From: JAFGLY01 sp041309225
Lineage (GTDB): Bacteria > Myxococcota_A > UBA796 > JAFGLY01
Assembly (NCBI GenBank): GCA_041309225.1
Contig: JBFYZZ010000171.1
Coordinates: 1 to 13,906 of the forward strand
Direction of reading: 5' to 3'
DNA: 13,906 nt
Position 1 is the stretch's first letter; each line of letters opens with the position of its first letter. Both the position numbers and the translations under genes were made by a program. Positions 1 to 8,036 of this stretch are shown piece after piece. The notes beneath the pieces are model-generated. The model searched no databases and had not been told where the DNA came from. It worked only from the letters and a program-made list of their open reading frames with translations.

Positions 1-213
1 GCAAGACGGATCGGACTGGAGTTGACCCTGTCCTGGGGGCGCTGGCAGGTCGAGCGGCGCATCGCGCCGGGACCTGGGCCTGGGCCATCCGCACGCCGGA
101 CCGTCGAGACCGAGTCCGAGATCGATGTCGTCGCCCGATCCCTGCCTGTCGCGACTTCAGCCGTTCTGCGGCCCGTTCACGTTCCAGATCGGGGCAGGTC
201 CTGCGGGGCGCCC

Positions 214-1593
214 CTACATCAGCTTCCGCGTCCACTTGAGCCGGGCCTGGGAGTACGGTGGGTACCGGACGGCCACGTCGAAGCGGGTGGAGCGGGTGAG
301 CACGCTGCGCCGGTGGCTGAACGCCTCGAACCCGGCCCGGCCGTGGTAGGCGCCCCACCCGCTCGGCCCGAGGCCGCCGAAGGGCAGGCCCGGCACGACG
401 GTGTGGACCACGGTGTCGTTGAAGACCAGGGCGCCCGACCGGGTGCCGGCCCGCACCCGGTCCTGGGAGCGGCCCTCGCGGGTGAAGAGGTAGACCACCA
501 GGGGCGGCGGACGGGCCGCTACCAGCGCGATGGCGGCGTCGAGATCGTCCACAGGCACGATCGGGAGGACGGGGCCGAAGATCTCCTCCCCGAGGATCGG
601 GTGGTCGTGGGGGGGATCGAGGACGAGCGTGGGCGCGAGGTACCGGGCGTCCGGATCCACCTCGCCGCCCTCCACGCGCTCGAGGCCCTGGAGGAGGCCC
701 GTGAGGCGCTCCAGGTGGCAGGCACTCACGATGCGGCCGTAGTCGGGGCTCTTCCGCGGATCCGTCCCGTAGAAGGCCTGGAGCGCCTTGCGAATGGCCG
801 CCACGAGGCCGTCCATGGCCCCGCGGAGGACCAGGACGTGGTTCGGGGCCACGCAGGTCTGGCCCGCGTTGATGAACCGGCCCCAGGCGATGCGGCGGCC
901 GGCCACCTCCACGTCGGCGCCGGCATCCACGATGCAGGGGTTCTGGCCGCCGAGTTCGAGCGTGCAGGGCACGAGCCGGCGGCCGCAGGCCTCGGCCACC
1001 ATCCGGCCGGTCCGGGCGCTGCCGGTGAAGAAGACGTGGTCGAATCCGGCCTCGACGAGCGCGGTCGCCGCCTCGGGCCCGCCCTCCACGACCTGGACGG
1101 CCTGGGCGTCGAGCCAGGCGGGCACCTCGCGGGCCAGCACGGCCGAGCACGCGGGGGCGTGCTCGGAGGGCTTGAGCACGGCGGTGTTCCCGGCCGCGAG
1201 CGCGCCCACGAGGGGGCCGAGGAGGAGGAGGAAGGGGTAGTTCCAGGGCCCGATGATCAAAACCACGCCGAGCGGCTCGTGCACCACCTCGGCAGCGGCC
1301 GGGATCATCACGGGCGGGACGGAGATGCGCTCTGGGAGGGTCCAGGTCTCGATGTCGGCGAGCGCCGTGTCGATCTCGGACACCACGATGCCCACCTCGT
1401 TGGTCCAGGTCTCGACGCGGTGCCGGCCGAGGTCCGTGGCTACGGCCTCGCAGATCGCGTCCTCGCGCTCGAGGAGCATGCGCTTGAGGCGCTTCAACTG
1501 CTCCACGCGCCAGGACAGGGGCCGCGTGTGGCCGGACCGGGCCACCGAGCGCAGGCGCTCGACGAGAAGGGAGGGGGCGACGGGGGAGGTCAT
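214..1593 (-). CDS. Class-3-type NAD(P)-dependent aldehyde dehydrogenase
   Basis: Oxidises aldehydes, probably medium or long-chain fatty or aromatic ones, to carboxylates with NAD(P)+ in the cytoplasm. The 459-residue length and lack of an N-terminal extension fit the short ALDH3/fatty-aldehyde group. Visible motifs: GPWNYP at 115-120 (Asn118 stabilises the thiohemiacetal), KPSEHA with Lys141 for cofactor binding, ELGGQNP with general base Glu213, GQTC with catalytic Cys247, EEIFGP at 336-341, PFGGLGPSG at 404-412, and the ALDH3-like tail RYPPYSQARLK at 443-453. The catalytic residues are all present. The Lys usual in ELGGK is Gln217. The ATG start overlaps the stop of the upstream FG-GAP lipoprotein by ATGA, so the two are probably translationally coupled. 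No signal peptide or membrane segment is apparent. The family is certain; the substrate is not. Confidence 0.95.
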   Translation of the reverse strand: MTSPVAPSLLVERLRSVARSGHTRPLSWRVEQLKRLKRMLLEREDAICEAVATDLGRHRVETWTNEVGIVVSEIDTALADIETWTLPERISVPPVMIPAAAEVVHEPLGVVLIIGPWNYPFLLLLGPLVGALAAGNTAVLKPSEHAPACSAVLAREVPAWLDAQAVQVVEGGPEAATALVEAGFDHVFFTGSARTGRMVAEACGRRLVPCTLELGGQNPCIVDAGADVEVAGRRIAWGRFINAGQTCVAPNHVLVLRGAMDGLVAAIRKALQAFYGTDPRKSPDYGRIVSACHLERLTGLLQGLERVEGGEVDPDARYLAPTLVLDPPHDHPILGEEIFGPVLPIVPVDDLDAAIALVAARPPPLVVYLFTREGRSQDRVRAGTRSGALVFNDTVVHTVVPGLPFGGLGPSGWGAYHGRAGFEAFSHRRSVLTRSTRFDVAVRYPPYSQARLKWTRKLM

Positions 1594-3899
1594 GGGGCAG
1601 GGTCTCCGGCGAGGAGGTACAGGGCGCCCGTGGCGGCCGGGGCGAGGAGGTCCGTCACCCCGTCGCCGCTCCAGTCGGTGAAGCGGACCGGGCCCGCCAG
1701 GTCCCTCGAGGTGAGCCGATCCACGCAGGGGGCGAGGCCGCCCTCCACAGGGCGATGGACCTCCACCCCCCGGGGCGAGCCCGCGACGATCTCCAGCCGG
1801 CCGTCGCCGTCCAGGTCCACGGCCGTGAGCTCGCCCTCGCCGTCCTCGGTGGCGCCCGAGGCGTCGTCGGTGAAGACGCCGTCCTCCACGCGGTACACCT
1901 CGTCCCGGCCGTCCCCGTCGGTGTCCGCGCCGAGGATCCGGCAGCCCTGGGCGGCGCAGGTCACGATGTCGTCAATCCCGTCTCCATCGGGATCCGCGGC
2001 GGCCATGTCCTCGAGCGGGCCGAGGTCCGTCGGGGTCATGGCCGAGAGCACGGCGTCGGTGAGCAGGGCCGAGCCGTCGGGGCGGGCCACCGCGAGGACG
2101 GCGACGCCGGGGAAGGTGCCGCACGCGAGCCGCGTGTAGCCCTCGACGGAGAAGCGCGCCCGCTCGACGAGGCCCGCGCCCGAGTCGAAGCGCACCGCCA
2201 CGAGGGTACCGTCGTCCGTGAGCCCGAAGGCCTGGTCGCCGCAGGTGACGAGGTCCAGCGGGAGCGCACCGGCGGGCAGCGCGATGTGTCCCTCCTCGGA
2301 GAGCCCGGGAGCCGTCTCGCTGCCCTCCGGCAGGATCCGCCAGAGCACGAGCTCGGTGGTGCCGCCGTCCTCCACCCAGGCCAGGAGACCGTTGGGGCGG
2401 CCGACGCCGCCGAGGTGGACCGGTTCGGGCACGGCCAGGAGCGAGAGGGGCAGGCTGGCCCAGGCCCCGTCCCGCGGCGCCCAACGTACGGCTTCGGCGT
2501 CCCCCGCCCACAGTCGCCAGCGGTTCGCGGCCACCACCACGTCGCCCTTGCCGTCCCCGTCGGCGTCGAGGACGGCGATGGGGCCGTCTCCGGCGACGGT
2601 GTCGGTGGTGTCCCGGACGAAGGTGTACGCGCCGCCGTCCCCCGTGTCGGCCTCCAGCTCCCAGCTCACGCAGACCAGGTGATCGCCCTCGCCCACCACG
2701 AGGTCCGCGATGCCGTCCCCCGTGAGGTCGCCGACGGCGGGGAACGGATCCTCGAAGGTGAGGCCGTAACGGACGGGCTCGCCCTCCATCACGTAGAAGG
2801 AGAGGTCTCGCGGCTCACCCATCTCCTCCGCGGCGAGCAGGAGGATGTCCGACATCCCTCCGCCGTCGAGGTCCGCGGCGCCCAGGAGGGTCGCCGGCGC
2901 CGTGAGGCCGGGGTCCATGCCGCTGGGCCACGTCTCCGCCCAGCTGCCGGACGTCCGGGCGTACCGCTCGAGCACGGCGTCCTCGGTCAGCACGTCCATC
3001 TCGACGAGACCGTCGCCGTTGCCGTCCGCCGCCCAGGCGTCGGTGGCGAGGCAGGGCAGCACCTGGCTCTCGAGGTGCTCGAACCCCCAGGCGCCGTCGC
3101 CGGCCCAGACGTCCAGCCAGTCCCCCTCCGAGCCGGCCAGCACGACGAGCACGTCGACCACGTGGTCGCCGTCCACGTCGCCGGCCCCGGCCCCGCGCAC
3201 CGTGCGGCCCTCCGCCTCGAACCCGGCCCCCCATCCCATGCCGCCGTCCCGGCGTCCTCTCAGCAGGAAGACCGCGCTGCGCGTGCCGACCAGGGCGTCG
3301 AGCACACCGTCCCCGTCCAGGTGGAGCGTGGCGAGGCGGATCACGGGATCGGGCGCCTCCAGGATCCGGTGCGCGGGCGCGCCCGCCCGGGCAGGAACCC
3401 ACCAGACGACCTCGTCCCGGGCGGCCAGCACGCCGCCCGTGGCCGCGGCGACCTGGTCGGGGGGCAGCGGCACACCCGGGTCCCACCCCTGGCCCAGGAG
3501 GGCGAAGGGGATCGGACCGCCGGTCGTCCAGGCGGTGGCGACCTCGCCGGGCACGGCGCGGCCCGGTGCCCCGGTGACCTCCACCGTGAACGCCTCGGGA
3601 CCCGAGGTGTGGACCGCGAGCCGACCGTAGCCGAGCGCGTCGGGCTCGACGGTCGCGGCGGAGGCCACGGCGGACGGCCCGTTCACGTCGACGTCGATGC
3701 CACCGCCGGGGACCGCGGCACCCCAGGCGTTCCGCAGGCGGACCGGCACCTCGACGTCGAGGCCTTCGCCCACGGAGGGATCCGCCTGTGCCGTGACGGG
3801 AACCTCGCCCCGGAGGAGGGTGGTCAGCGTGGGGGCGGCCCCCTCGGCGCACCCCTCGCACCCGGCGGCGAGCAGGAGCGTGCAGGGGACGAGGCGCAT
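1590..3899 (-). CDS. FG-GAP/VCBS-repeat surface lipoprotein
   Basis: Predicted 769-residue lipoprotein with a beta-propeller-like body. The first 14 residues form a very short lipoprotein signal, with Cys14 preceded by L-A-A-G; -3 is Ala rather than the usual Leu. Residues about 30-125 look like an Ig-like beta domain. The rest carries about ten Asp-rich loops of the DxDGDG type (near 194, 241, 291, 343, 391, 445, 636, 659, 695 and 742), the hallmark of FG-GAP/VCBS repeats, where they usually bind calcium. Start choice: the frame is open well upstream, but the ATG at 3899 has AGGAGGT just before it and a lipobox after it, and earlier starts would overlap the next gene. It overlaps the aldehyde dehydrogenase by 4 bases. 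Ligand or partner is unknown; adhesion or polymer binding is only a family-level possibility. Confidence 0.88.
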   Translation of the reverse strand: MRLVPCTLLLAAGCEGCAEGAAPTLTTLLRGEVPVTAQADPSVGEGLDVEVPVRLRNAWGAAVPGGGIDVDVNGPSAVASAATVEPDALGYGRLAVHTSGPEAFTVEVTGAPGRAVPGEVATAWTTGGPIPFALLGQGWDPGVPLPPDQVAAATGGVLAARDEVVWWVPARAGAPAHRILEAPDPVIRLATLHLDGDGVLDALVGTRSAVFLLRGRRDGGMGWGAGFEAEGRTVRGAGAGDVDGDHVVDVLVVLAGSEGDWLDVWAGDGAWGFEHLESQVLPCLATDAWAADGNGDGLVEMDVLTEDAVLERYARTSGSWAETWPSGMDPGLTAPATLLGAADLDGGGMSDILLLAAEEMGEPRDLSFYVMEGEPVRYGLTFEDPFPAVGDLTGDGIADLVVGEGDHLVCVSWELEADTGDGGAYTFVRDTTDTVAGDGPIAVLDADGDGKGDVVVAANRWRLWAGDAEAVRWAPRDGAWASLPLSLLAVPEPVHLGGVGRPNGLLAWVEDGGTTELVLWRILPEGSETAPGLSEEGHIALPAGALPLDLVTCGDQAFGLTDDGTLVAVRFDSGAGLVERARFSVEGYTRLACGTFPGVAVLAVARPDGSALLTDAVLSAMTPTDLGPLEDMAAADPDGDGIDDIVTCAAQGCRILGADTDGDGRDEVYRVEDGVFTDDASGATEDGEGELTAVDLDGDGRLEIVAGSPRGVEVHRPVEGGLAPCVDRLTSRDLAGPVRFTDWSGDGVTDLLAPAATGALYLLAGDPAP

Positions 3900-3902
3900 G
3901 GG

Positions 3903-3909
3903 ACCTCCT
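3903..3909 (-). promoter_or_regulatory. Ribosome binding site AGGAGGT deciding the start of the FG-GAP lipoprotein
   Basis: On the minus strand AGGAGGT sits three bases before the ATG at 3899-3897. Spacing is short but the match to anti-Shine-Dalgarno is perfect over seven bases. It supports this start over the open frame that continues upstream into the neighbouring lipoprotein gene. Confidence 0.7.
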
Positions 3910-3918
3910 GGCCTGCCG

Positions 3919-3927
3919 AGTGTAGCA
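3919..3927 (-). promoter_or_regulatory. Candidate extended -10 promoter for the FG-GAP lipoprotein/ALDH pair
   Basis: On the minus strand TGCTACACT matches the extended -10 pattern TGnTANANT, in the 92-base gap between two minus-strand genes. Transcription would begin near 3912, leaving a leader of about a dozen bases that includes the ribosome binding site. I see no good -35 at 16-18 bases. The site adjoins a small inverted repeat (3925-3937, GCACC/GGTGC). If real, it would let the last two genes be transcribed apart from the genes upstream. Confidence 0.35.
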
Positions 3928-3991
3928 CCGCCGGTGCGCCCGGTGGGGTCGACCGAGGGCGTGGGGCGCGCCCGGACGATCCGGATCGGAG

Positions 3992-4990
3992 CTACCGCGC
4001 GACGGGCGCCGGGAGGAACGCCGCCCGGAACGGGACCTCGCCCTCGCGCGGCGGCACCACCTGGTCCACGGAGTTCCAGGTGTCGATGCCCAGGATCCCG
4101 GCGCTCGGCGAGGACACGAGGTACCGCGACGCCTCCCCGTCCCATTCGCAGTCGGTGACGTCGTCGAGGGCCGAGACGCCCACGAGGGCCTCCAGGTCGG
4201 CTGCGTCGGGCAGGGCGGCGGGGGTGCGGTCTCCGCTGGCGAGGTCGGCCACCGCGTACACGCCACCCAGCCGGGAGCAGACCCAGGGCTGGTCGGCGGG
4301 ACCGAGGAAGCCGCCGGCGCACCGACCCTGCCCGTCGTCGAAGTCCGGGGAGGGCGTGGTGATCCCACCGCTGCCGGGATCGACCCGCCACAGGTCGGGC
4401 AGGCCGCCCGTGCCCCCGCGATCGAGCACGAACAGGTCGCCGTCGGGGGTGGAGAAGACGCTCCGGGCCTCGAAGAAGGAGCCCTCCCAGACCACGGTCG
4501 CGAAGGTGTCGGTCTCGAAGTCCACCCGGTAGAGTGCGCTCGGCGCGAGGGCGTAGAGTTGCCCGTCGTGGTACTCGAGGTCCACCACCACGATGTAGGA
4601 GGCCCCGGAATCGGGCGCCGCGCCCTGGATCACACGGTCGGCCCCGAGCGCCAGGACGTGGAGGAAGCGGGTGGCGTTGTCGTAGTAGAAGAGACGCTCC
4701 TCGGCTTCGTCCTTGGCCACGGGCCCCGGATCGCGGGAGTCGTCGGTGGAGGCCTCGACGAGGACGTTCTCGTCACCGTCGAGCACGCGGATCGTCACCG
4801 CGCCCTGGCCCGTGACGCCCACGATGAAGTGGGTGGCGTAGGGGCCCGGGGGTGCAGTGTCGTCGGGGGCGGTGTCCCCGCTGCAGCCGCCCGGGAGGTC
4901 CTCGCAGGTGGTCCCGATGGTCCCCGAGGAGAACAGGTGGCATCCGGCGAGGGCTGGGAGGAGCACCAGGAGGGGGGTGGAGCGTGTCAT
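3992..4990 (-). CDS. Lipoprotein with Asp/Thr/Pro linker, probably beta-propeller-like
   Basis: 332-residue predicted lipoprotein of unknown function. Residues 1-17 are a textbook lipoprotein signal: a basic start, hydrophobic core LLVLLPALAGC and Cys17. A low-complexity linker rich in Asp, Thr and Pro follows at about 38-50 (DTAPDDTAPPGP). From about 52 on the sequence is beta-rich, with repeating short units such as LYALAPSALYRVD, DLFVLDRG, DLWRVDPGSG and GVYAVADLASGD. These resemble NHL/WD-type propeller blades, although I do not recognise a named domain. Extra Cys at 29, 36, 224, 238 and 281 could form disulfides. Its ATG overlaps the stop of the upstream subtilase (ATGA) and no Shine-Dalgarno is seen, so translation probably depends on that gene. 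Confidence 0.85.
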   Translation of the reverse strand: MTRSTPLLVLLPALAGCHLFSSGTIGTTCEDLPGGCSGDTAPDDTAPPGPYATHFIVGVTGQGAVTIRVLDGDENVLVEASTDDSRDPGPVAKDEAEERLFYYDNATRFLHVLALGADRVIQGAAPDSGASYIVVVDLEYHDGQLYALAPSALYRVDFETDTFATVVWEGSFFEARSVFSTPDGDLFVLDRGGTGGLPDLWRVDPGSGGITTPSPDFDDGQGRCAGGFLGPADQPWVCSRLGGVYAVADLASGDRTPAALPDAADLEALVGVSALDDVTDCEWDGEASRYLVSSPSAGILGIDTWNSVDQVVPPREGEVPFRAAFLPAPVAR

Positions 4991-6501
4991 CGTCGAACGC
5001 GGCGCCTGAGGGAGGTGAACGGAAGGAGGAGCAGGGCCGGGAGCAGGAGGGGGCCGGAGCCGCAGCCGTGCCGGAGGACGTCCAGGGGAGGCAGACGCGC
5101 ATAACCTGCACCCACGCTCCCGTCCCAGGACGACCACGTGGGATCGTCGGAAAGCGCCCAGGCCTGCAGGCGGGCGGCGGCCTCGGCGGGCGTGTCGTCG
5201 GGGTAGCGGGAGAGGACGAGCGCCACGGCGGCGGCCACGGCGGGCGTGGACGCGGAGGTGCCGAAGAACCCCGCTTCTCCGTAGACGGAGGTGGAGAGGC
5301 CATCGGGCCCCGCGATGTCGGGCTTGGGATCCCCGCCCGGCGTCGGACCCCGCGACGAGAAGGACTCCGCGGGACCGTCCGGGTACCGGGCGGCCCACGC
5401 GGCCCCCACCGTGAAGGTCAGCGGATTGGAGCCGGGGTCGGCGATGGCGCCCGCGCCGATGGCCTCCCACACCTCGCCCCCGCGGGCGTAGAGGGCGAAG
5501 CGGGTGTGGGCGTCGCCGGCCGCCCGCCGTACCTGGACCCAGGTCCAGCCCGGCTCGTCGAGCCACAGGGAGGCCGTCTCGACGGGGGCGCAGGAGGGCC
5601 TGCCCGCGGTCTGGCGCTCCTCCGCGCGTCCGGCCAGGATCCCGTCGGCGGTCCAGACGTAGGCGTCGAGGTCGGTGTCCCCGCAGTTGTCGAACTGGTC
5701 CCAGAGGATCTGGAGGCGGCTCGAGCCCCCGTCGAACCAGACCGCGAGCGCCTCGCTCCCGTCCCGGAACTCGTGGAAGCCGTCCTGGTCGGTGTCCCGG
5801 AACTCCTCGATCCAGTGCTCCTCGGCAGAGTTCCCGGCCGACGACACCAGCAGGACGCCGCCCCCGGCCATCCGGTCCACCACTGCGTTCACGGGCCCCG
5901 TGCCGTCGTGGAAGGAGTTGCCGTAGAACGACATGGACATGGAGGCCAGGTGCACGCCGTGCTCCACGGCCCATGCCGCGGCGTTCTCCAGCGTGGTGAG
6001 GCCGTTCACGCGGACGAGGTGGAGCTCGACGCCGGGCGCCACGTCGCGGATGGTCTCGGCGCACGCCACGCCGTGGCTCGCCTCCTCGTACTCGAAGGCC
6101 GGCCGCAGCGTGTCCATCGGGACCTCGCACGTCCCGTGGGCCTGGCAGTCCCAGGTCGCGTACTCGCCCAGCTCGTCCGGGCGGAGCTCGGCGTCGTACC
6201 ACTGGACGTCGAAGACGGCGACCCTGACCCCCCGCCCGTCGTACCCGGCCTCGACCCACTCGGAGGAGTGGAGCGCGGCGATGGCCTCCTTGGCGACGTA
6301 GGCATCGACCTCCGGGATTGGCTCGGGCCGGTAGGGGGTGCCGTCGGTGGGGGGCTCGGCGAGCAGCGATCCGTGCGCGCTGGACGCCAGCGCGCCGGGC
6401 CAGCCGGGTACATCGACCCGCCAGCCGTGCGCCGGGAGCGCGCCGTCGGCCCGGGCGGGCGCGAGGAGCGCGAGGAGGAGGGTGCCGGGAGGCGCGATCA
6501 C
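4987..6501 (-). CDS. Secreted S8 (subtilisin-like) serine protease with C-terminal sorting-like tail
   Basis: Predicted exported 504-residue subtilase. A signal peptide covers about 1-19 (hydrophobic stretch, then A-P-A-R-A). The triad is visible: Asp98 in VAVFDVQ, His143 in ASHGVACAET, Ser416 in GTSASTP, with oxyanion Asn224 in SSAGNS. The Asp and His contexts are divergent from DTG and HGTH but match a bacterial S8 subgroup with an HGTACAE-like His motif, from memory. Between Asn and Ser lies a beta-rich insertion (about 230-345) opening with a calcium-loop-like DTDQDGFHEF. The C-terminus is HGCGSG (478-483), a hydrophobic stretch and LRRRVRR, like MYXO-CTERM or GlyGly-CTERM anchors. The start is GTG, overlapping the upstream glycosyltransferase stop as GTGA, with a G-rich run just before it. 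Substrate is unknown. Confidence 0.9.
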   Translation of the reverse strand: MIAPPGTLLLALLAPARADGALPAHGWRVDVPGWPGALASSAHGSLLAEPPTDGTPYRPEPIPEVDAYVAKEAIAALHSSEWVEAGYDGRGVRVAVFDVQWYDAELRPDELGEYATWDCQAHGTCEVPMDTLRPAFEYEEASHGVACAETIRDVAPGVELHLVRVNGLTTLENAAAWAVEHGVHLASMSMSFYGNSFHDGTGPVNAVVDRMAGGGVLLVSSAGNSAEEHWIEEFRDTDQDGFHEFRDGSEALAVWFDGGSSRLQILWDQFDNCGDTDLDAYVWTADGILAGRAEERQTAGRPSCAPVETASLWLDEPGWTWVQVRRAAGDAHTRFALYARGGEVWEAIGAGAIADPGSNPLTFTVGAAWAARYPDGPAESFSSRGPTPGGDPKPDIAGPDGLSTSVYGEAGFFGTSASTPAVAAAVALVLSRYPDDTPAEAAARLQAWALSDDPTWSSWDGSVGAGYARLPPLDVLRHGCGSGPLLLPALLLLPFTSLRRRVRR

Positions 6502-8036
6502 GGGTCCCCCCTATCCCGGGAGGGCGGCGGGCCAGCCAGCCGCCAGGCGGAGAGCACCCGGCGCCCCACCGGATCGGTCGCGTCCAGCCGCTCCACCCCG
6601 GACGGCGGCGCGGCGCGCGTGACCAGGGCTTCGACGAATCCGCCTGCGAACCCGGCCACCCAGGATCCGGTGGCGAGCTCGGCGGCGACCGCCTCCACCC
6701 GCTCCGGTGTCGGATCGCCCCGCAGGGCACCCAGGTACGAGACCTCGAAGGGCGGCGGCCGCGACCCGAGGTAGTGGAGCGGCCAGAAGGTCCACCAGTC
6801 CTCCGCCGCCACCCGGGGGATCCCTCCGGGTGGCGTGGAGGCCCGGATCGCCGCCACCAGCGCCGTCTTCGGCTCGACGGGGCCGGTGCGGAAGGTCCGG
6901 TGGGCCGATCCGCCCTCGCGGGCCAGGGGCGCCAGGTAGCCGGAGGCGAAGGAGACGAGCAGGAGCAGGCCGGCCAGGTCCACCCACGCGAGGAGGGTGT
7001 CGGGGACGAGGTGCCGGCCGAGACGCAGGGCCGTGATCAGCACGGGGACGACCAGGAAGAGGCCGTACCGCTGCGCGTCGGGCCCCAGGGCGAGCGCAGA
7101 GGCCGTCGCGGCGAAGAGCAGGAAGGAGGCTGCCAGACCCACGACGGCGGTCACGGCGTCGACGTCGCGGGCGCGGGCGGCCCGCCAGAGGCCCGCGCCC
7201 CCCAGGAGCCCCGCCAGGACGGCGCCCCCCAGGTCGTGTGCGAGGACCGTCGCGGGTCCCGGCGGCGCGCTCACGTGGGCGTAGACGGACGGCCCCGCCA
7301 GCATGCGGAGCATCCAGGGGACGAGCGCCGGCAGGTGGGCGAGTCCGGCGAGTGGATTCCCGGAAGCGGCGGGGCGGGGCGCCAGGGCAGCGAGGGCCAG
7401 GACGAGGGCCGCCGCCCCCAGCGCGAGCGCGGCCGACTCCAGCACACGGCGGCGCGGAGGGGGACCGGTGGAGATCCGGACCAGGAGCAGGGCGAGCAGG
7501 AACGGGGCCACGTAGAGGTTGGAGGGGTGGACCACGAAGGCCGCCGCGAGCGCGAGCGCGGTCCAGAGCCGCCGGCCCCGGAGCGCCGCCCCGCACGCCA
7601 GGAGCCCCATCAGGAGGCCCTGGGACTGGTCCCACCCGAACCGCGCGTAGGCGATCCCGAGCGGCAGGCAGGCCACCAATACCGTGGCGGCGGCCGCCGC
7701 CCGCCGTCCGAGCGGTCGGAGCAGGGGATACGCGAGGAGGACCGCCGCCGTGCCCGAGAGCACGGCGGGCAGCCGCACGGTGGCCACCGACGGCGGCAGG
7801 AGCGCGTGGGCGGCGACCTGGAGCCCCAGGAAGAAGGGGTTCACGGCGTTCCCGGTCGGCGTGGTCAGGGGGGGCCGCGCGCCGCGGAGCAGGTCGAGCG
7901 CCTGCACGCCGTACCAGGCCTCGTCGCCGTTGAGCCCGGGCCAGCGCCCCAGGACCGCGCCCCTCGCGACCAGCCCCACCGCGGCCAGCACCGCTGCGAC
8001 CACCCAGGGCCCGGCGCCGTGCGTGGCGCGCCTCAT
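6498..8036 (-). CDS. GT39/PMT-like integral membrane glycosyltransferase
   Basis: 512-residue polytopic membrane protein of the GT-C fold, resembling the ArnT/PMT_2 group that transfers a sugar from a polyprenyl phosphate carrier on the periplasmic face. After the first membrane helix (about 11-30) comes NGDEAWYG with Asp38-Glu39, the usual catalytic acidic position of this fold. Residues 131-137 (ARFGWDQ) resemble a conserved loop of PMT-like proteins. Roughly ten to twelve hydrophobic segments follow to about residue 370, then a soluble C-terminal region of about 140 residues. The frame is open further upstream, but the ATG at 8036 gives an ATGA overlap with the GT2 gene and begins right before the first helix. 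The GT2 neighbour likely makes its donor. Acceptor (protein, lipid A-like lipid or polysaccharide) cannot be told. Confidence 0.85.
   Translation of the reverse strand: MRRATHGAGPWVVAAVLAAVGLVARGAVLGRWPGLNGDEAWYGVQALDLLRGARPPLTTPTGNAVNPFFLGLQVAAHALLPPSVATVRLPAVLSGTAAVLLAYPLLRPLGRRAAAAATVLVACLPLGIAYARFGWDQSQGLLMGLLACGAALRGRRLWTALALAAAFVVHPSNLYVAPFLLALLLVRISTGPPPRRRVLESAALALGAAALVLALAALAPRPAASGNPLAGLAHLPALVPWMLRMLAGPSVYAHVSAPPGPATVLAHDLGGAVLAGLLGGAGLWRAARARDVDAVTAVVGLAASFLLFAATASALALGPDAQRYGLFLVVPVLITALRLGRHLVPDTLLAWVDLAGLLLLVSFASGYLAPLAREGGSAHRTFRTGPVEPKTALVAAIRASTPPGGIPRVAAEDWWTFWPLHYLGSRPPPFEVSYLGALRGDPTPERVEAVAAELATGSWVAGFAGGFVEALVTRAAPPSGVERLDATDPVGRRVLSAWRLAGPPPSRDRGDP

Noticed and set aside
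1..213. Possible end of a neighbouring gene; plus frame 1 reads RIGLELTLSWGRWQVERRI near the edge, and plus frame 2 stops at 23-25
   Set aside because: Frame 1 has no stop before it runs antisense through the dehydrogenase, third-position G+C looks lower than in the real genes, and only a few bases remain of frame 2. A gene cannot be supported.
205..214. Palindrome GGGGCGCCCC at the dehydrogenase stop as a terminator
   Set aside because: It leaves almost no loop and no T tract follows on the minus strand, so it is probably chance in GC-rich DNA.
22..2139. A 705-codon plus-strand open frame antisense to the aldehyde dehydrogenase and FG-GAP gene
   Set aside because: It is the antisense of two genes with clear motifs; high G+C removes stop codons. 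Its translation is Gly/Ala/Arg/Glu/His-rich with no domain.
3964..3973. Palindrome GGGCGCGCCC between the two lipoprotein genes as a terminator
   Set aside because: No loop and no T tract on the minus strand; expected at this base composition.
1755..4532. A 925-codon plus-strand open frame across the FG-GAP lipoprotein and next lipoprotein
   Set aside because: Antisense shadow with Val/Gly/Arg/His-biased composition, no ribosome binding site and no recognisable motif.
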